DNA from: Leucosporidium creatinivorum | Lineage: Eukaryota > Basidiomycota > Microbotryomycetes > Leucosporidiales > Leucosporidiaceae | Assembly (NCBI GenBank): GCA_001600635.1 | Contig: BCKL01000003.1 | Coordinates: forward strand, 1,530,928 to 1,594,927 | Length of the DNA stretch: 64,000 nt | Direction of reading: 5' to 3' | Shown: one piece after another, positions 32,943 through 44,399 of the stretch | Position numbering within the stretch: position 1 is the stretch's first letter | Layout: each line of letters opens with the position of its first letter | The notes under the pieces: generated by a model | The model's input: the letters and a program-made list of their open reading frames with translations, nothing else | The model's database searches: none | Told to the model about the DNA's origin: nothing | Translations under genes and position numbers: made by a program

Positions 32943-34964
32943 CTTGGGCGAGCTGAAAGGTGTTGAGGAGACGAGCGACGAGAGACTAATGGGCGGTGGC
33001 CCGTTGTTGATGAGGTGAGAGCCGGAGCGGGTTGAGTTGTAGCGAGGTGTAGGCTGGTAGGCGGGCTGTACGCTGGGATAAAGTCCCTACGAGTCGGTAT
33101 GAAGAGGTACAGCCAAAGGGCGAATGAGTCGAGCGAGTGGGAGGAGCTAAAGAGGGAGGGGGAGGCTCGTCGAGAGAGGAGTGACTCCTTGGGGCGAGAG
33201 AGAGACAGAGGTCTGAGAGCGTAGAAGGTGGAGAGGAGGAGGGGTAGGTGCTCTCGTTAGCTTGTAGATCTCCCAGTCTGTAATGCTGTAGCTCACCAAG
33301 TTATAGCCGAGGTGTTGGTTGAAGCGAGGGGCAAGGTGGTCAACGAGCAGGAACGCCACAACTCACAAGAGAGACATGTATTCGGCTCTCGGTCCTTCTT
33401 CTTCTCTCGGCCCTCGCTCTTCTCCAACCCGTTCTCCTGGGCTGCAGCACTACAGGCCTACTCAACTACATTTCAGCTTCCCCCCTGCCCTTCCCGCTGT
33501 ACTCCAACAGCTCTCGCTCCCTCCCAAGGGCCTCACACCCCAAGACACCCGTCCGATCGCTGCCTCCGCTTCGAGTCGGCAAGGGCTACAGAATCGACTA
33601 GAAACGCGCGATACTCACTAGCGCCATACCTCTCCCCGCGCCTCTCACCTCATTTAACCCTCTCTGTATGCACTTCTCGTTCGAGCGGTGAGCTCGAACT
33701 TGGCCTTCCGCGCTTCTCCTTGCTCGCTTGGCTTCAACGCCGAGGTTCGGTGTGGCGTGGTAATCAACCTGACCAAGCTGCTCTGTCATTCAAGGCCACT
33801 CCTGTACTCGAGTGCGTGCTTCCCCACTTCGGTCCAAGGGCTGCGAGCTGCAGCCTTCGGACTTGCCAGACTACGCCTTGACGTCGTTACCTCTTCTCCC
33901 CCGTATCTCTCCACCATCCTCGCCCGCCCTACCTACCTACAACGACGTCATTTTGGTCTCTCCCCGCGGGCAAGATACCATCGTACAGCAGGACTTTCCC
34001 ACGACCCGAGCTAGCATTTGACGAGATCTCCCTCCCATGCAGCAAGAGGATGACGGAGAGGGAAATTGGCTTATCAGCTGACGAACCTTGGGGGAAGGAG
34101 GAGGAGGAGATTCGCTCATCTTGACCTTGATGGATGGATCGCCAGTGACTTCCCGCCTCGACCGACCGACCCGACCGACCGACGGCTCGGCGATGGTTCG
34201 TTTGAGATTGATGGGGAGGAGCAACCCGCCCTCGAAGGCGTCAGAGCGGTATCTGTAGACTTACAAGGGCGCCTAACATCGAACGTTGCGCAACTTGGTA
34301 ACCATCTGGTCGAGCTCGCCGCTCTCCAACGTGTTCTCCTGCGAGCAGCCACAGCTTCCTCGGCTGTGACCCTCCCTCGCGCGCTCGGCTGCTTTCGGTT
34401 CCCTCCCTCGAGGTTTCGAAACGTGTTGCACCTTCGCACCTCATCGACACCCTCTCTCCCACCGACGGCCAACCACTCCCAGCCCACCGAGCTATCCCCC
34501 TCTTGCCCTCGCCCGAGCCGAGATGAAGTCTCCGCCGATGCTTCGCGCTTCGCTAATCGCTCGGCTCGTCGTCCCGTCGTCCCGCTCCTCCCCCTCAGTC
34601 GACTTCAGCATATATCCAATTCAAGTGATGAGCAACGACTCTATCTCATTTAGCTCGGTCAAGTGCAAGTGCAAGTGCAAGTGCTGGCAACTTGGAGTCC
34701 TTGCTCTCGACCACCGAAGGGGAGGCACCCTGGGGCGAGCGACAAGTCCGGCGTTATAACCTCTTCGTTGGAGGAAAGTAAGATGGGTGTTGGGAGAGTT
34801 GGAGACGAGCTACGAGTAAAGGAGGGCGAGGCGATAGATGAAGAGGTCAGGAAACTTTGCCGAAGTTGGTCAGGCGTTGGGAGGAATTGGGTGAGAGGAT
34901 AGGGTAGGAGTGCTGTAGGTGGGCTGGAGCATATTGGATACAATGCTGTACAGCTTTCGAGCCT
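32943..34964. other. Intergenic region upstream of the Sfp1-like gene
   Basis: No gene can be supported. There are open frames on both strands with no family resemblance. On the minus strand a possible last exon, reading ENTLESGELDQMVTKLRNVR and one Cys before TAG at 34273-34275, follows a good AG acceptor. It looks protein-like, but I could not find its earlier exons, so I leave it as a hint of a small minus-strand gene around 34273-34650. Confidence 0.35.
34661..34684 (+). repeat. AAGTGC hexamer, four copies
   Basis: Four perfect tandem copies of the six-base unit. Confidence 0.9.
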
Positions 34965-35826
34965 CGCCGGGAGCGAACTAGGTAGGGGTAGAGCAAGAAG
35001 CTCGGCTGCAAATGTCGGCGCCGAGCAGTTTCGATCGCTCTTGATATCGCTGTGAGGCTGTGTAGCGACTTCTCTGGGCGTCTAAGGTGGCTAAGTGGCA
35101 GCTCTCTGGCCCTTTCTCGGTTAGGACACTCTCATGTTGAAGCGCCCCGACGGACTGGGAAGGAAAGGCTCTGCGCCGAAGGCGAGCAAGATGAGTGGTC
35201 TACGACTCTGTAGAGCTTCTTGTGGTCAAGCGGCGCTCCAAAGACAAAAAAGTTTTGACTTGAGGAGCCAGCAGTGATCTGAACTTCCTGTACGAGCTGC
35301 CTCAACCAGCGAGAGCTGAGCGGCGCAGCAATGTGCTATCGCCGAGTGATCCTGTAGGCCGACGTACGGCACTCGAGCCCTCGCCGAGGGTCATTATGCT
35401 GCGCAGACGACTTGGTTATATTCTCTTCAGTCGCTTGTGTACCCACAATCGACCTGGGAGCAGAGGAGAAGCGAGAGGCCAGCGCCGAGCATGAGAGGGG
35501 CCGGTTCTCGAAAAGCTCTGCTTCCATCTCAATCTGGCAGTTCAGCAGCCCTCGGACTGGAGTCTAACACACTACAGCTCACCTCTCAACAACTGCTGCA
35601 CTGAGCTCGGACCACCCACCAACAGGCAAAGTTGCGCTTCGACGCGCCCTCTCTCGCTCTTCTTCCTCCCTCACCTTCACCACTCGGTCAGTTTTCACCT
35701 CAAGTACCTTTCTCCAACGATGAGCTTCATTGTTGGCACCAGTCTTAATTCGCTCTTGCTTCTTCTTCCTTGACTCTCGGGTCGGAAGGAGGGGTGATTG
35801 GGGATGCTGCTGAATTCAACATTGGC
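34965..35826 (+). repeat. 0.86-kb dispersed repeat, copy 1
   Basis: This segment recurs in the same orientation at 48741-49610 with roughly 85-90% identity by eye, including long exact stretches (for example around 35259-35350). It ends in a pyrimidine-rich block followed by ATGAGCTTCATTGTTGG, which looks like a transcript leader and a start codon. The two copies lose a common frame after about 14 codons. A minus-strand frame of 63 codons is open in both, but most of its changes alter amino acids. No terminal repeats or target-site duplication are obvious. It could be a duplicated gene promoter, a non-coding gene, or an unrecognised element. Confidence 0.85.
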
Positions 35827-36832
35827 GTGGCTTTATACCCCGCGTCCTGAGGAGATACATATCTAGCAGCTCTCTCACTGTTGTGCAGAGAGCTTGCGCA
35901 GCCCCTTCACTGTAGTGCAGAGCAGTTTGAGCTGACCCAGCGCCTTTTTGCTCCGCACAGATTTACCCAGCGGTCGGAAGCTTTTCCTCCGGAGGCGAGG
36001 GAGATGGGAACGGGATGGAAAGTGCAGCGTTTAGGATGGTACTGCTGCTGCTGTAGGAGCTCAGCGTGGTCGAAAGTTGGCGCTGTAGCAGGGAGCGCCG
36101 AAGGACGCTTGAAACGAGCCGCTGTTCTTTACACACTTTATTTGAGCCCTGAGAGCAGCCACCATGTACGCGAGAATGCCTAGCAAGCCACCTGCGAACC
36201 CTCGGCGCTGTACAGCTGCAGCAGAGCCTGCTCGAGCACAAATGCAGCTTGCTCGGCGAGGAGGGGCTCCGAGCCTTGCGCCGAGCTCTCAAACTGGGGC
36301 TGGCGAGCTGCAGGGGACAGAAGAGACTCGTTCAAGCCGTCCTGTACGACTTTTGCTGTACTACAAGATTGGTGCGCCCTCAGAAAAAGCCCTTCGAAGC
36401 GAGGAGCACGAACGCGTTTGAAACGCAGCTTTTTCCCTTCTGCCTCTGCTCTCTTACAAGCTCGCCGACTATCCCTAGGCGCTCAAATCACTATCAGTAA
36501 CCCCTGCTAGCTCCTGAACCACACTCCGAAGCGTCTGCAAGCTTTTGTCGAGGTGAGACGGGGTCTCTGCTCTCTCGAGGGACAGAGGTGGACGTGCTGA
36601 CCACCTTCTACCACTTTAGGACAGCTCGAAAAGGTGGGAAAACTCGTCTGAAGCTCTCTGTACTCGCCTGGGCCAGTCTCGGCTGCAGGGGAGCACGACC
36701 GAGGCGACTTAGCCTCTCGCCTCCCTTCTGAGCTCGATGGAGAGCGTGTGAGACTTTTTCGCGCTGTGGTAAAGGGCTCAGTTAACCCCCGTGTATCCCG
36801 ACAGCTACGACAGCGTCCCCCTGGCCCGTGCG
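35827..36832. promoter_or_regulatory. Upstream region of the second Sfp1-like gene
   Basis: No gene seen. Near 35874-35930 a CACTGT-GTGCAGAG unit occurs twice in tandem with small changes. A possible extra first exon of the zinc-finger gene (ATG GAG AGC at about 36738, donor GTGTGAG, acceptor CCCGACAG) lies just upstream and would keep frame. Confidence 0.4.
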
Positions 36833-37907
36833 ATGCTCCGAGGTAGCTTCTCCGACTCTTCGCAGGCTTCAACAGCTCCCATCGTTCGTGAGTCGGCTGT
36901 TGGGCTACAATCTCGCCTCGGAGGGTCGAAGCTGACACTTCAATGCTCCATCTACCATCGACTACAGCCTCCAAGCTCTCCCACGTTCTCTCGCCTTCTT
37001 CGCCTTCCTCCGCCCGCGCTCCTTCGTCGGACCAACGCCGCCTCTCCTTCGACTCGGCTCGCTCCATCTCGCCAGAATGGGAGAACACGATCCCCTTCCC
37101 TGGGATTCCTCTCCATGAATGGATCGCTAGAGAGAACGCCAAGGAGGAAGCGGCGAGGCGACGAGCCGAGCAGGAAGGTTCGGCCGAGGAGGAAGATGAG
37201 GCTCTGGACGATGGAGGAAGCAGTTATGACCCCGACCGCCGCTCGCCTGGGACTCCGACCGTCGACGATGCTCTCATGTACTTTGCTAGGCCGGAAGCTC
37301 CTCCCTCGCGTCCACCCCTCGGCATCACCCTCTCAGCCTCCAGCGCCGCCGTCTACGGCGCCACCCACTCCGCTCATCTCGCCAAATCGCCCAGCTCTCC
37401 CTCCTCCCACTCCGCCGAAGCTTCCGCCTCCGGACGACTCTACCACCCTCCTTCGAGCAAGCCGTTCAAGTGCCCGACCGAAGGATGCGACAAGGCGTAT
37501 AAGCAGGGCAATGGGCTCAAGTACCATCTCAAACATGGGCAGTGCTCCAATGACCCCGAGCTGCTCGCCAAGGAGAAGGACCCTCTCAACGCCGAGAAGA
37601 AGAGGTTCGCCTGTCATTCGGTTGCCGAGTGTGGGAAGAAGTACAAGAAGTGAGTCGTTCGAGGCTGCTCCTTACGGTGAGCTGGAAGCTGACGCTTCCC
37701 CCTTTCCGTCGCAGCCTCAACGGCCTTCGTTACCACTACCTCCACTCGGGCGCTCACGGCGTACTCGGCCTCCAGCTCTTGAAGCAAGGACTTCACCCTG
37801 CCTTTCCCAAGGGAGGGAAGGCCAACTCAGAGGAAGCTGAATCAGTCAAGGAGAAGGAGGAGAGGGAGGGGTCGGAACTGATGAACGAGGAGGAGGGGGA
37901 GAAGTGA
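36833..37907 (+). CDS. Shorter Sfp1-like zinc-finger protein
   Basis: Spliced reading: MLRGSFSDSSQASTAPIV joined (phase 1) to PSKLSHVLSPSSPSS, then low-complexity sequence with WENTIPFPGIPLHEWIAREN and an acidic EEEDEALDD, and the paired fingers CPTEGCDKAYKQGNGLKYHL followed by KHGQC and CHSVAECGKKYK-NLNGLRYHYLHSGAHG. The second finger is split by an intron at the same codon and phase as in the gene at 30.8-32.9 kb. It ends in a Glu-rich tail. There is no counterpart of the N-terminal CCGLDLQDLH finger of the sibling, and the second finger has one extra residue between its cysteines (C-H-S-V-A-E-C), which may loosen zinc binding. The two genes point away from each other, 3.9 kb apart. The start may lie further upstream in a short extra exon. 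Confidence 0.78.
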
Positions 37908-38132
37908 GACCGAAGCTTAGGGTCTCGGGCGGGGGAAGGGGAAGGACCGGTTTCGACGTGCTTTAGTTGTTTTGTCTTACCCCGTGTTGTGCTCCTACGA
38001 GGCTCTCAAATGTACTTCGATATCTCAGTGCCCTCGTTCGGCTACCCCGCTAAGAGATCTCGAAGCCCTCGCCGAACAAATGAGCGCCGACGTGATTGCG
38101 AGTGGAGCAATAGATTAAGTCCTGTCTATACG

Positions 38133-40104
38133 CTACAGGTCCTTCCCAGCCCTCGATAAATAGTCCTTGCCGTCTACATCCTCACTGACCCGTATCCCAG
38201 TCTCAAACGACGGCGTCCGATCCGAATACGGCACCCTCGCCCGCGTCGGTGGGTAGCTTTCCTCGCCGAAACCAACCTCCGTCTCATCATCATCATCCCT
38301 CTGGCGCAAAATATACGGCCGCTGAGGATCCAGAGCACCAGGGACCTTGCCCGTGCCATCCGGGTCGAAGCTGGGGAGGGTGATAGCAGGTAGACCGCCG
38401 CGGAAGGCGGATTCAAGGTCGAGGTTGTTGCCGCCAAGAAGGCGGGTGCGGTCGTCGTAGTCGCGCCGAGCTTTGGTGTACTCCTTCCCGCGCATCGAAT
38501 CCCAGTAGAAGCGCAGGGAGTACCAGATGTCGATGGCGAAGTCGGAGTAGCTGCAGGCGGGCAAGGCGCGATGGGCGAGGTGGTGAGGGACGGTGGTAAG
38601 GCAAAGAGAGGGCGAAAAGAAGAGAAGGGGAGAAAGATGCTGTTAGCTGATGAAAGAAGCGAGAGAGGGAGAGCGGACCCACTTCTGCGAGTGGAGGAGA
38701 GAGCGCCAGAAAGGCGTCCGCCGAGCCGAGTCGTCCTGAATCTCGAGACGATACCTACGCGGAGTGAGGCGGTCAGAGACCGCTTCTCGAAGTGAATGAG
38801 TTTTGAGACTCACTCTGACACCGGGTATGCCCACAGCTGGAAGACGGCGATCAAGACCATCTCGAAAGTCGTGAGAAGCGAGTTGAGGCCGTCGCTGATG
38901 TTGTCGCTGCTCCAGTAAGTCGTGTCGTGAATGTAACCGTAGGTCTGGAGGGTCGAGAACACGAAGCCCTGCCGATGTGAAACTGGTCAGTGGCTTGCCT
39001 CCGTCTTCGGCGCAAAGAGAGCCTCAGCACTCACCTGGTAGAAGACGAGCGCTACGATGATTTTGATGGTGGTGAACTTGGCGAGTGGTTGATGGCCCTT
39101 GAGCTCTGGCGCAATGAGGACGTAGAGGATGAACTGCGGAGAGAGGACAGTCAGCTTCGGCCGAGATGTCTAGCCGAACTTCGACTGACCAATCCGTAGA
39201 GCGCAACCGACAATGAGATGAAGTCGATGATGAAGAGGTAGACGGAAGCGAAGCGGAAGGACCATGACGTGCCACAGTAGACGCCCAAAGCCTCGCAAGC
39301 CACAGCGGCGAAGGAGATTCTGCTCACAGCGAGTCAGCTCGGCGCTCACTGACCCTCGTCGAGCCTCTCCCGCGCGCAACTCACAATGGCTTGAGCAGGG
39401 CGTACTGAAGTACGCTCCATTTGACGTTGACAAGGAACTTGGGTTTCGAAGGTCGGAAGCGCCTATGAGAGGAGGAGGATTAGCTCGGTGTTTCGCCCAC
39501 GACGATTCAGACTCCGCTCAAACTCACCAGCAACATAACGGGAACACGAGCTTCCTCTTCTCTTTGGTAGCGATTACTTCTCGCTGTTCCGCCGGCGAAG
39601 TGGATAGATACAGCAGGATCCTACGGAGGAGGAAGGGTCAGCTCTGGAGCGTTCGCCGAAGATGTCGTCTTGAGCTCACAGAACCAGGAAGGCAGCAATG
39701 GCCAGGCCCTCATATGCGTCTCGAATGAGCTGGAAGTATTCTTGATGCCGAAAGTAGAGGTAGGAGAGGAAGGAGCCGAGTGCGAAGACGGCGGGCGTGA
39801 GAAGGAGGCGAACGATTTGGCGCTGCTCAAGTCTGTGAGGTCTAGGGTCAGCGAGAGTCGACTTGGGAATATACAGCAGTACTCACGGCTTCCGATAATT
39901 GGTGCAATGCCGGTAGATGTTCCACCCAGCGACGAGCCAAGTCAAGACCGTAAAGATCGCTGCTAGCCGCCAGCCGACGACCGACCAGGAGCTCCAGTCG
40001 CCCGTCCAGAAATGATCTGGTGAGATAGCCTCTGTGTTTGGCTCGGGACAGGTTCCATTGGTGAGAGCCGAGAGGATGGAGCGCGCCAGGAGCTGCCGAC
40101 TCAT
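38133..40104 (-). CDS. TMEM184/DUF300 (organic solute transporter alpha-like) membrane protein
   Basis: The spliced protein begins MSRQLLARSILSALTNGTCP, with a lumenal N-terminus carrying an N-glycosylation-type NGT, and has about seven hydrophobic spans: RLAAIFTVLTWLVAGWNIYRH, QIVRLLLTPAVFALGSFLSY, AIAAFLVL, the VQ-type loop FRPSKPKFLVNVKWSVLQYALLKPL, ISFAAVACEALGVYCG, FASVYLFIIDFISLSVALYGL, ILYVLIAPEL and FEMVLIAVFQLWAYPVSEY. The order PTL/VFALGSFLSYLYFR...Y..IRDAYEGLAIAAF..L and KF..VK..VL..F matches the DUF300 family (human TMEM184, OST-alpha). The C-terminal tail is hydrophilic, with DYDDRTRLLGGNN and an acidic DDDDETE. Family members are found at plasma, vacuolar and endosomal membranes; a substrate cannot be named. 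Many short introns. Confidence 0.88.
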
Positions 40105-41073
40105 TCTGTTGTTTCGGCGGACAGGGGAAGGGCGAGGGCCAAAATAGAAGGGTGCAGAGAGCCCTCGAGGAGGTTATCGATGCTGTAACAAACTGCTGCT
40201 GCTGAGGGGTGGCCGCTGAGCGACTCGGCGGGAAAACAGCAAGCCCTCTGTCTCCGAGGAGGCGGTGCGCTGCGAGGCTGAGAGCTGCGGTAGGCTCGGG
40301 CCTGTAGTCGACTAGCCCAGCAGTCGAAGGTCGACGGGTTGAATGCTGTGAGAGAACGAGCGAGGCGAAGGAGGGATAGAGCAGAGTCGCGCGAGCTGAG
40401 CGAGGTGGGGTGGCTTGGAAGCAACTTGGAGGCTCTCCTCGAAGCGAGCGGAGTGGCAGGTAAGTTCAAAAGTGCACAAGAAGCTGATGAGCAAGCTGAT
40501 GCCAAGCTTTCTCGAGCTCGGCGGTCGGTCATCTTCGTTACCCCTTTCTCCCTTCTTCGCCGGACTATCGCTCTGTAGCCTGCTTCGATAGATCTTTGAT
40601 CTTGAACAAGGTGCGTATATACTCAGAAGTAATGTCCCGGGGGTTCTTTCCTTTGCTGAGCGCTGCATGTAGTGCTAGCGCGGCTCGGCCATGATCAACC
40701 CCGTGCGGCGAGCGCTGTTGTGGTCTGTGAGGGCTTGTCGAAGTTTCGTCTCGCTATCAGAGTAGGTTGGGCATATCACCAATGCTTTGCGAGGTTAGTC
40801 CACAACTCAGGAGCTCATACAGCGCCAGAAAGTGCTGCTCGGCGACGTTTCGGGACGCTCGGTCCATTACTCTGAGGCGGTAGCGGGCTCTCTCTCATGA
40901 TGCTATGCGCACAAAGATACACGTTTGATTGCTTCCACACTGCAGCTTCAAGTCGTTTCGAGCAGCTGCACTCGCCTTGCGGACTGAGCTGAGCGACGAG
41001 TCAGCCAGCGAAAGCTCGCTCGCCTCTTCTCCTTCCACCACAACTTGCTCAGCTCTCTTCGACTTGAATCGCT
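40105..41073. promoter_or_regulatory. Divergent region, TMEM184 / P450
   Basis: 969 bases between two starts. No gene, RNA or clear repeat seen. GC drops somewhat near 40600-40760. Confidence 0.4.
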
Positions 41074-43307
41074 ATGATCTTGGGGATCGTGCTCTCCGTA
41101 CTGCTCGGCTGTCTCGTTCAGTACGCTATCAAGATGTACACCCTGCTCAGAAGCACCTCGTAAGTCCGAGCAAGCGAGTTGAGGGCGATGCCAAACAGCT
41201 CGAGGCAGCTGTACGAGGGTAGCAGAGCAGGGCGACAGAGACTGAGCGTGAAGTGGATAGCTGACCTTGCATCTGCACAACAGCAAGTCGCCCGGCTGGA
41301 TCGCCTTCCTCCCTCCAGGCGCCTTCACTTCAGTCGTCCTACCCGGTCACCCTCGTCTCAACTGGAGCCGTGCCATTGGATGGAAGTTCAAACACGACAT
41401 GTACTCGCGCTACAACTCCACGGTACTCGTCGTCCCCAGCCTGTTCCCGCTCCGCACCACGATCATCGTAGGCGACGCCGAGGTGAGCGAGCTCGCTTTC
41501 ACCTCATCCGCCCTCGCTGACCGTTCTCGACGCTCGGCAGGCCATCAAACGCATCAACACCGACACCCGTCACTTCACCAAGACCGCTGGAGTCAACAAC
41601 TTGTAGGTCGTGGGCCTGACGCGCCGACTTCGACTTGCTGACATCTGCTCGGCGCAGCGTGCTCAACACTTGGGGCGAAAACATCCTCACTACCGACGGC
41701 AGTAGGCCTCTCGCTACTTCCTCAGTGATTTTCAAGCTGACCTTCTGTGTCAGACGACTGGCGTCGCCACCGTAAGGTCATCGCACCTTCCTTCACCGAG
41801 TCCAACAACGCGGTGGTGTGGAGAGAGACCGTCAGGTCGACTCGCCTATGGTTCGAGCACATCGACGCCGGAATGTATAGTGAGCGCAAGTCGGTTGTGA
41901 GGAATCTCGAAGAGAGCACGGCAACCATGGCGCTGATGGTGAGTCAAGCGGGATTTCCCTCAGGCTCGGCGACGCGGAGCTGACCCTCTCATATTCCCTC
42001 CTCCGACCTCTGCACACTCGATCATGCTGCTCCCCTCTTCTTCACCCTACTTGACTATAGGTCATCTCCAAGGCGGCCTTCGGATTCGAGGTCGACTGGC
42101 CGACCGAGAAGCACGACTTGACCGAGCTCAGCTTCACCGAGTCTGCTCGCATCGTCCTCGACAATCTTCTTCCCATCGGCGTCCTCCCTCGCTGGGCCTA
42201 CCTCCTCCCCATCAAGAAGTTCCGTCGCATCGACGCTGGCAGACAGGTCTTCGAGGCGCAACTTCGCCAGCTCATCGAGGATCGTCGCGCCGACCTCGGA
42301 TGCGGGCGTCACGACCTCCTCGCCTTGCTGGTCGAGTCCAACGATCAGGAGACTGGACGCGCTTCGCTCACCATGGACGAGATCCTCTCCGACGTCGTCA
42401 TCTTCATGTTCGCCGGCCATGAGACCTCGGCCAACACCCTAGCCGCGACTCTCGTTCTCCTCGCCCTCTACCCCGAGTCGCAGGATCGCATCTACGAAGA
42501 GGCTGCCGCCGTCTTTGGTAAGGACGACAGCAACGTCACCTCCTGGAACGACTTCAGCTCGCTCCCCTTCACCTACGCCGTCCTCCAAGAAGGCCTCAGG
42601 CTCGCTGGACCCGTCACCTTCACCACTAAGACGTGCTCGCGTGATACTACGCTCTCGGCGCTCACCAAGGATGGCGAGAAGCTTGAGGTGTATGTTCCCA
42701 AGGGAGCTACCATCCGCGAGAACACCTCCGCCGTTCACTACTCGCGTGAGTTGCCCTTCCTCGTCTCTTCAGCTCGGTGCTCGCTGACCGATCGGCCCAT
42801 AGCTCACCTCTGGAGCGACCCCTTCAAGTTTGACCCCAAGCGCTTCATGAACAACACGGGCAAGGACGACGCCGACGGATGTGAGTCGCTGTTTCCCCGC
42901 CACCTCGGCGATGAGCTGCTCGTCGGCGCTCAGCTGACTCTCGACTGTCGCTGGCAGGGCTTCCCTTCTCGAGTGGACCGCGAGGATGTATCGGGAAGAG
43001 CTTTGCGATTGGTATGCGCTCTGCCCCCGCTCATGAAGATTCGAAGCTGACCGCCGGCCCCCGCAGCCGAGATTGTCTGCTGCCTCGCCATGACTCTCCT
43101 TCGCTACAAGGTTGAGATCCCCGAGCATTGCAAGGAGGAGTACAAGCTCAAGGATGACGAGACCGAGCGCGAGAGGAGGGAGAGGATCCTCAAGGTGAGT
43201 TTCCAGCTCTCGGCGTTCGCTTTCGTCGCTGACCCTCCGTCGAACAGCCTCGCTGGATCACCACGCTCTCGCCGCACGACTTGGACGTCACCTTTGTGCG
43301 TAGGTAG
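41074..43307 (+). CDS. Cytochrome P450 monooxygenase
   Basis: A microsomal P450. The N-terminus MILGIVLSVLLGCLVQYAIK is a membrane anchor. In order the spliced protein has a proline-containing hinge (FLPPGAF), the C-helix WRRHRKVIAPSF, the I-helix oxygen-binding motif AGHETSANT, the K-helix ExxR as EGLRL, and the haem-binding loop FSSGPRGCIGKSFAI with its cysteine. That loop sits on a very short exon (about 42958-43009) whose frame is fixed by the splice phases T|GG and G|CC; in the unspliced frames it is unreadable. About ten exons in all. The protein ends LSPHDLDVTFVRR. The complete set of key residues suggests an active enzyme. The clan resembles CYP3/4-like fungal families, but I would not give a CYP number. 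No biosynthetic neighbours suggest a substrate. Confidence 0.9.
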
Positions 43308-43541
43308 ATAGCGGAGCTGTAGTGCTTGTGCTTGCTGTCCTTGACATACGACGTTACGATTCCTCTATTCGCCGAACCGAGTCCGCCGAGCAGCGACCGG
43401 GGCTCGTACTCTCGCCAAGCTCACTCTCGTGGGCATGATACGGTACAACATACGTCTTGCGAGCTGCAACTGCTACGCTCCGAACGTCCTCGTCCGCCGA
43501 GTCTCGGACCACGCCGTTCCCCCTCCTCGCCGAGCTTTCTC

Positions 43542-44049
43542 TTACTCCAAATGCGCCCAAGGGTCGGCAAACCAGCTTGTCTTGAAGTAGACGGTAGGTT
43601 GGCCATCGTTTCCGGGTCCGTCAAAGCGCGGTCGCTGTGCAGAACGGAGGAGCGAGAGAAGCGAACGAAAGGTGAGCTCAGACCGTCTCCGAGAGCGCGA
43701 GGAAAGCGCTACACACCTTATTGGCCCCTCCTCCGCCACCCTGTGCACCGCCCCTCCCTCTGCCTCCTCCTCGCCCTCCGCCGCCGTTGAAGCCCTGTCC
43801 TCCTCCTCCTCCGCGTCCTCCCCGCCCACCTCTACCACCTCGTTGTCCTCCAAATCCCCCGCCCCTCGAATGGAAGTCCATCCCTGCTCCTGGTCGCCCT
43901 TGCTGCCCGCCTTGGTGTGGTGGTGCGTTGTTCGAGTGGGGCTGTTGTTGAGGGGACGAGGCGGAAGGTGCAGCGGGCTTGGGAGGATGGTTTTGCTGCT
44001 TCTTGGCTCCACTGCCGGAGCCGGAGAACGATGTTGGTAGACCGTCCAT
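43542..44049 (-). CDS. Small RGG-repeat protein
   Basis: Two exons. The first (ATG 44047-44049) encodes MDGLPTSFSGSGSGAKKQ, a Pro/Ser/Gln/His-rich stretch, and a long arginine-glycine tract (GGQRGGRGGRGGRGGGG and similar), typical of RNA-binding or phase-separating proteins and of arginine methylation substrates. The second exon reads RPRFDGPGNDGQPTVYFKTS followed by WFADPWAHLE, a compact, non-repetitive C-terminus that looks conserved (YFK.S...DPW..L). The intron uses GTGTGT and a CACAG acceptor and joins in frame. I cannot name the family. The P450 stop is 235 bases away on the converging strand. Confidence 0.75.
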
Positions 44050-44399
44050 GCTGGTAGAGGTTGTGAGGGAACGAGCTGGGTGAGGAGGAGAGGCGACGAC
44101 GGACGTCGAGCTTAGGAGGGGTCATCTCGCAGCTCGAGTCACGCTCTCATGCGGTGTGCTGGAAGTGACTCGATTTGAGCGTAGCTGAAGAGCTGACTCG
44201 CTTTCTCTCGACTGCCGACCGAGATCAGGAGTCGAACCTTTCGCCGAGCTCTCCTTCGCATGCTCTCGGCGTATCTTAGCAGAGATGGGAGAGATAGGGT
44301 CTACATTGTTCCAGTCTCTTCGAGGTCCCTGAAACCGGATTGCAGCTCTACTGCAGGCCGGCCTCGAGTCTCTGGAGGATCGGAGGCAAAGTCGACTCG
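44050..44399. other. Gap beyond the truncated YPP1 copy
   Basis: No gene seen. It is the upstream region of the RGG gene and the far side of the breakpoint of the YPP1 copy, where similarity to YPP1 exon 2 fades at about 44340-44400. Confidence 0.4.

Noticed and set aside
35336-35527. 63-codon minus-strand frame open in both copies of repeat R (also 49118-49309)
   Set aside because: Most differences between copies change amino acids, so there is no sign of selection on the peptide; likely chance openness in recently duplicated DNA.
35720-35812. Micro-ORF starting MSFIVGTSLNSLLL at the end of repeat R
   Set aside because: The copies differ by one base in length inside it and end in different frames, so a conserved peptide is not supported.
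40260-40360. Possible tRNA near GGTCGACGGGTTGAATGC
   Set aside because: No paired acceptor or anticodon stem around the B-box-like word.
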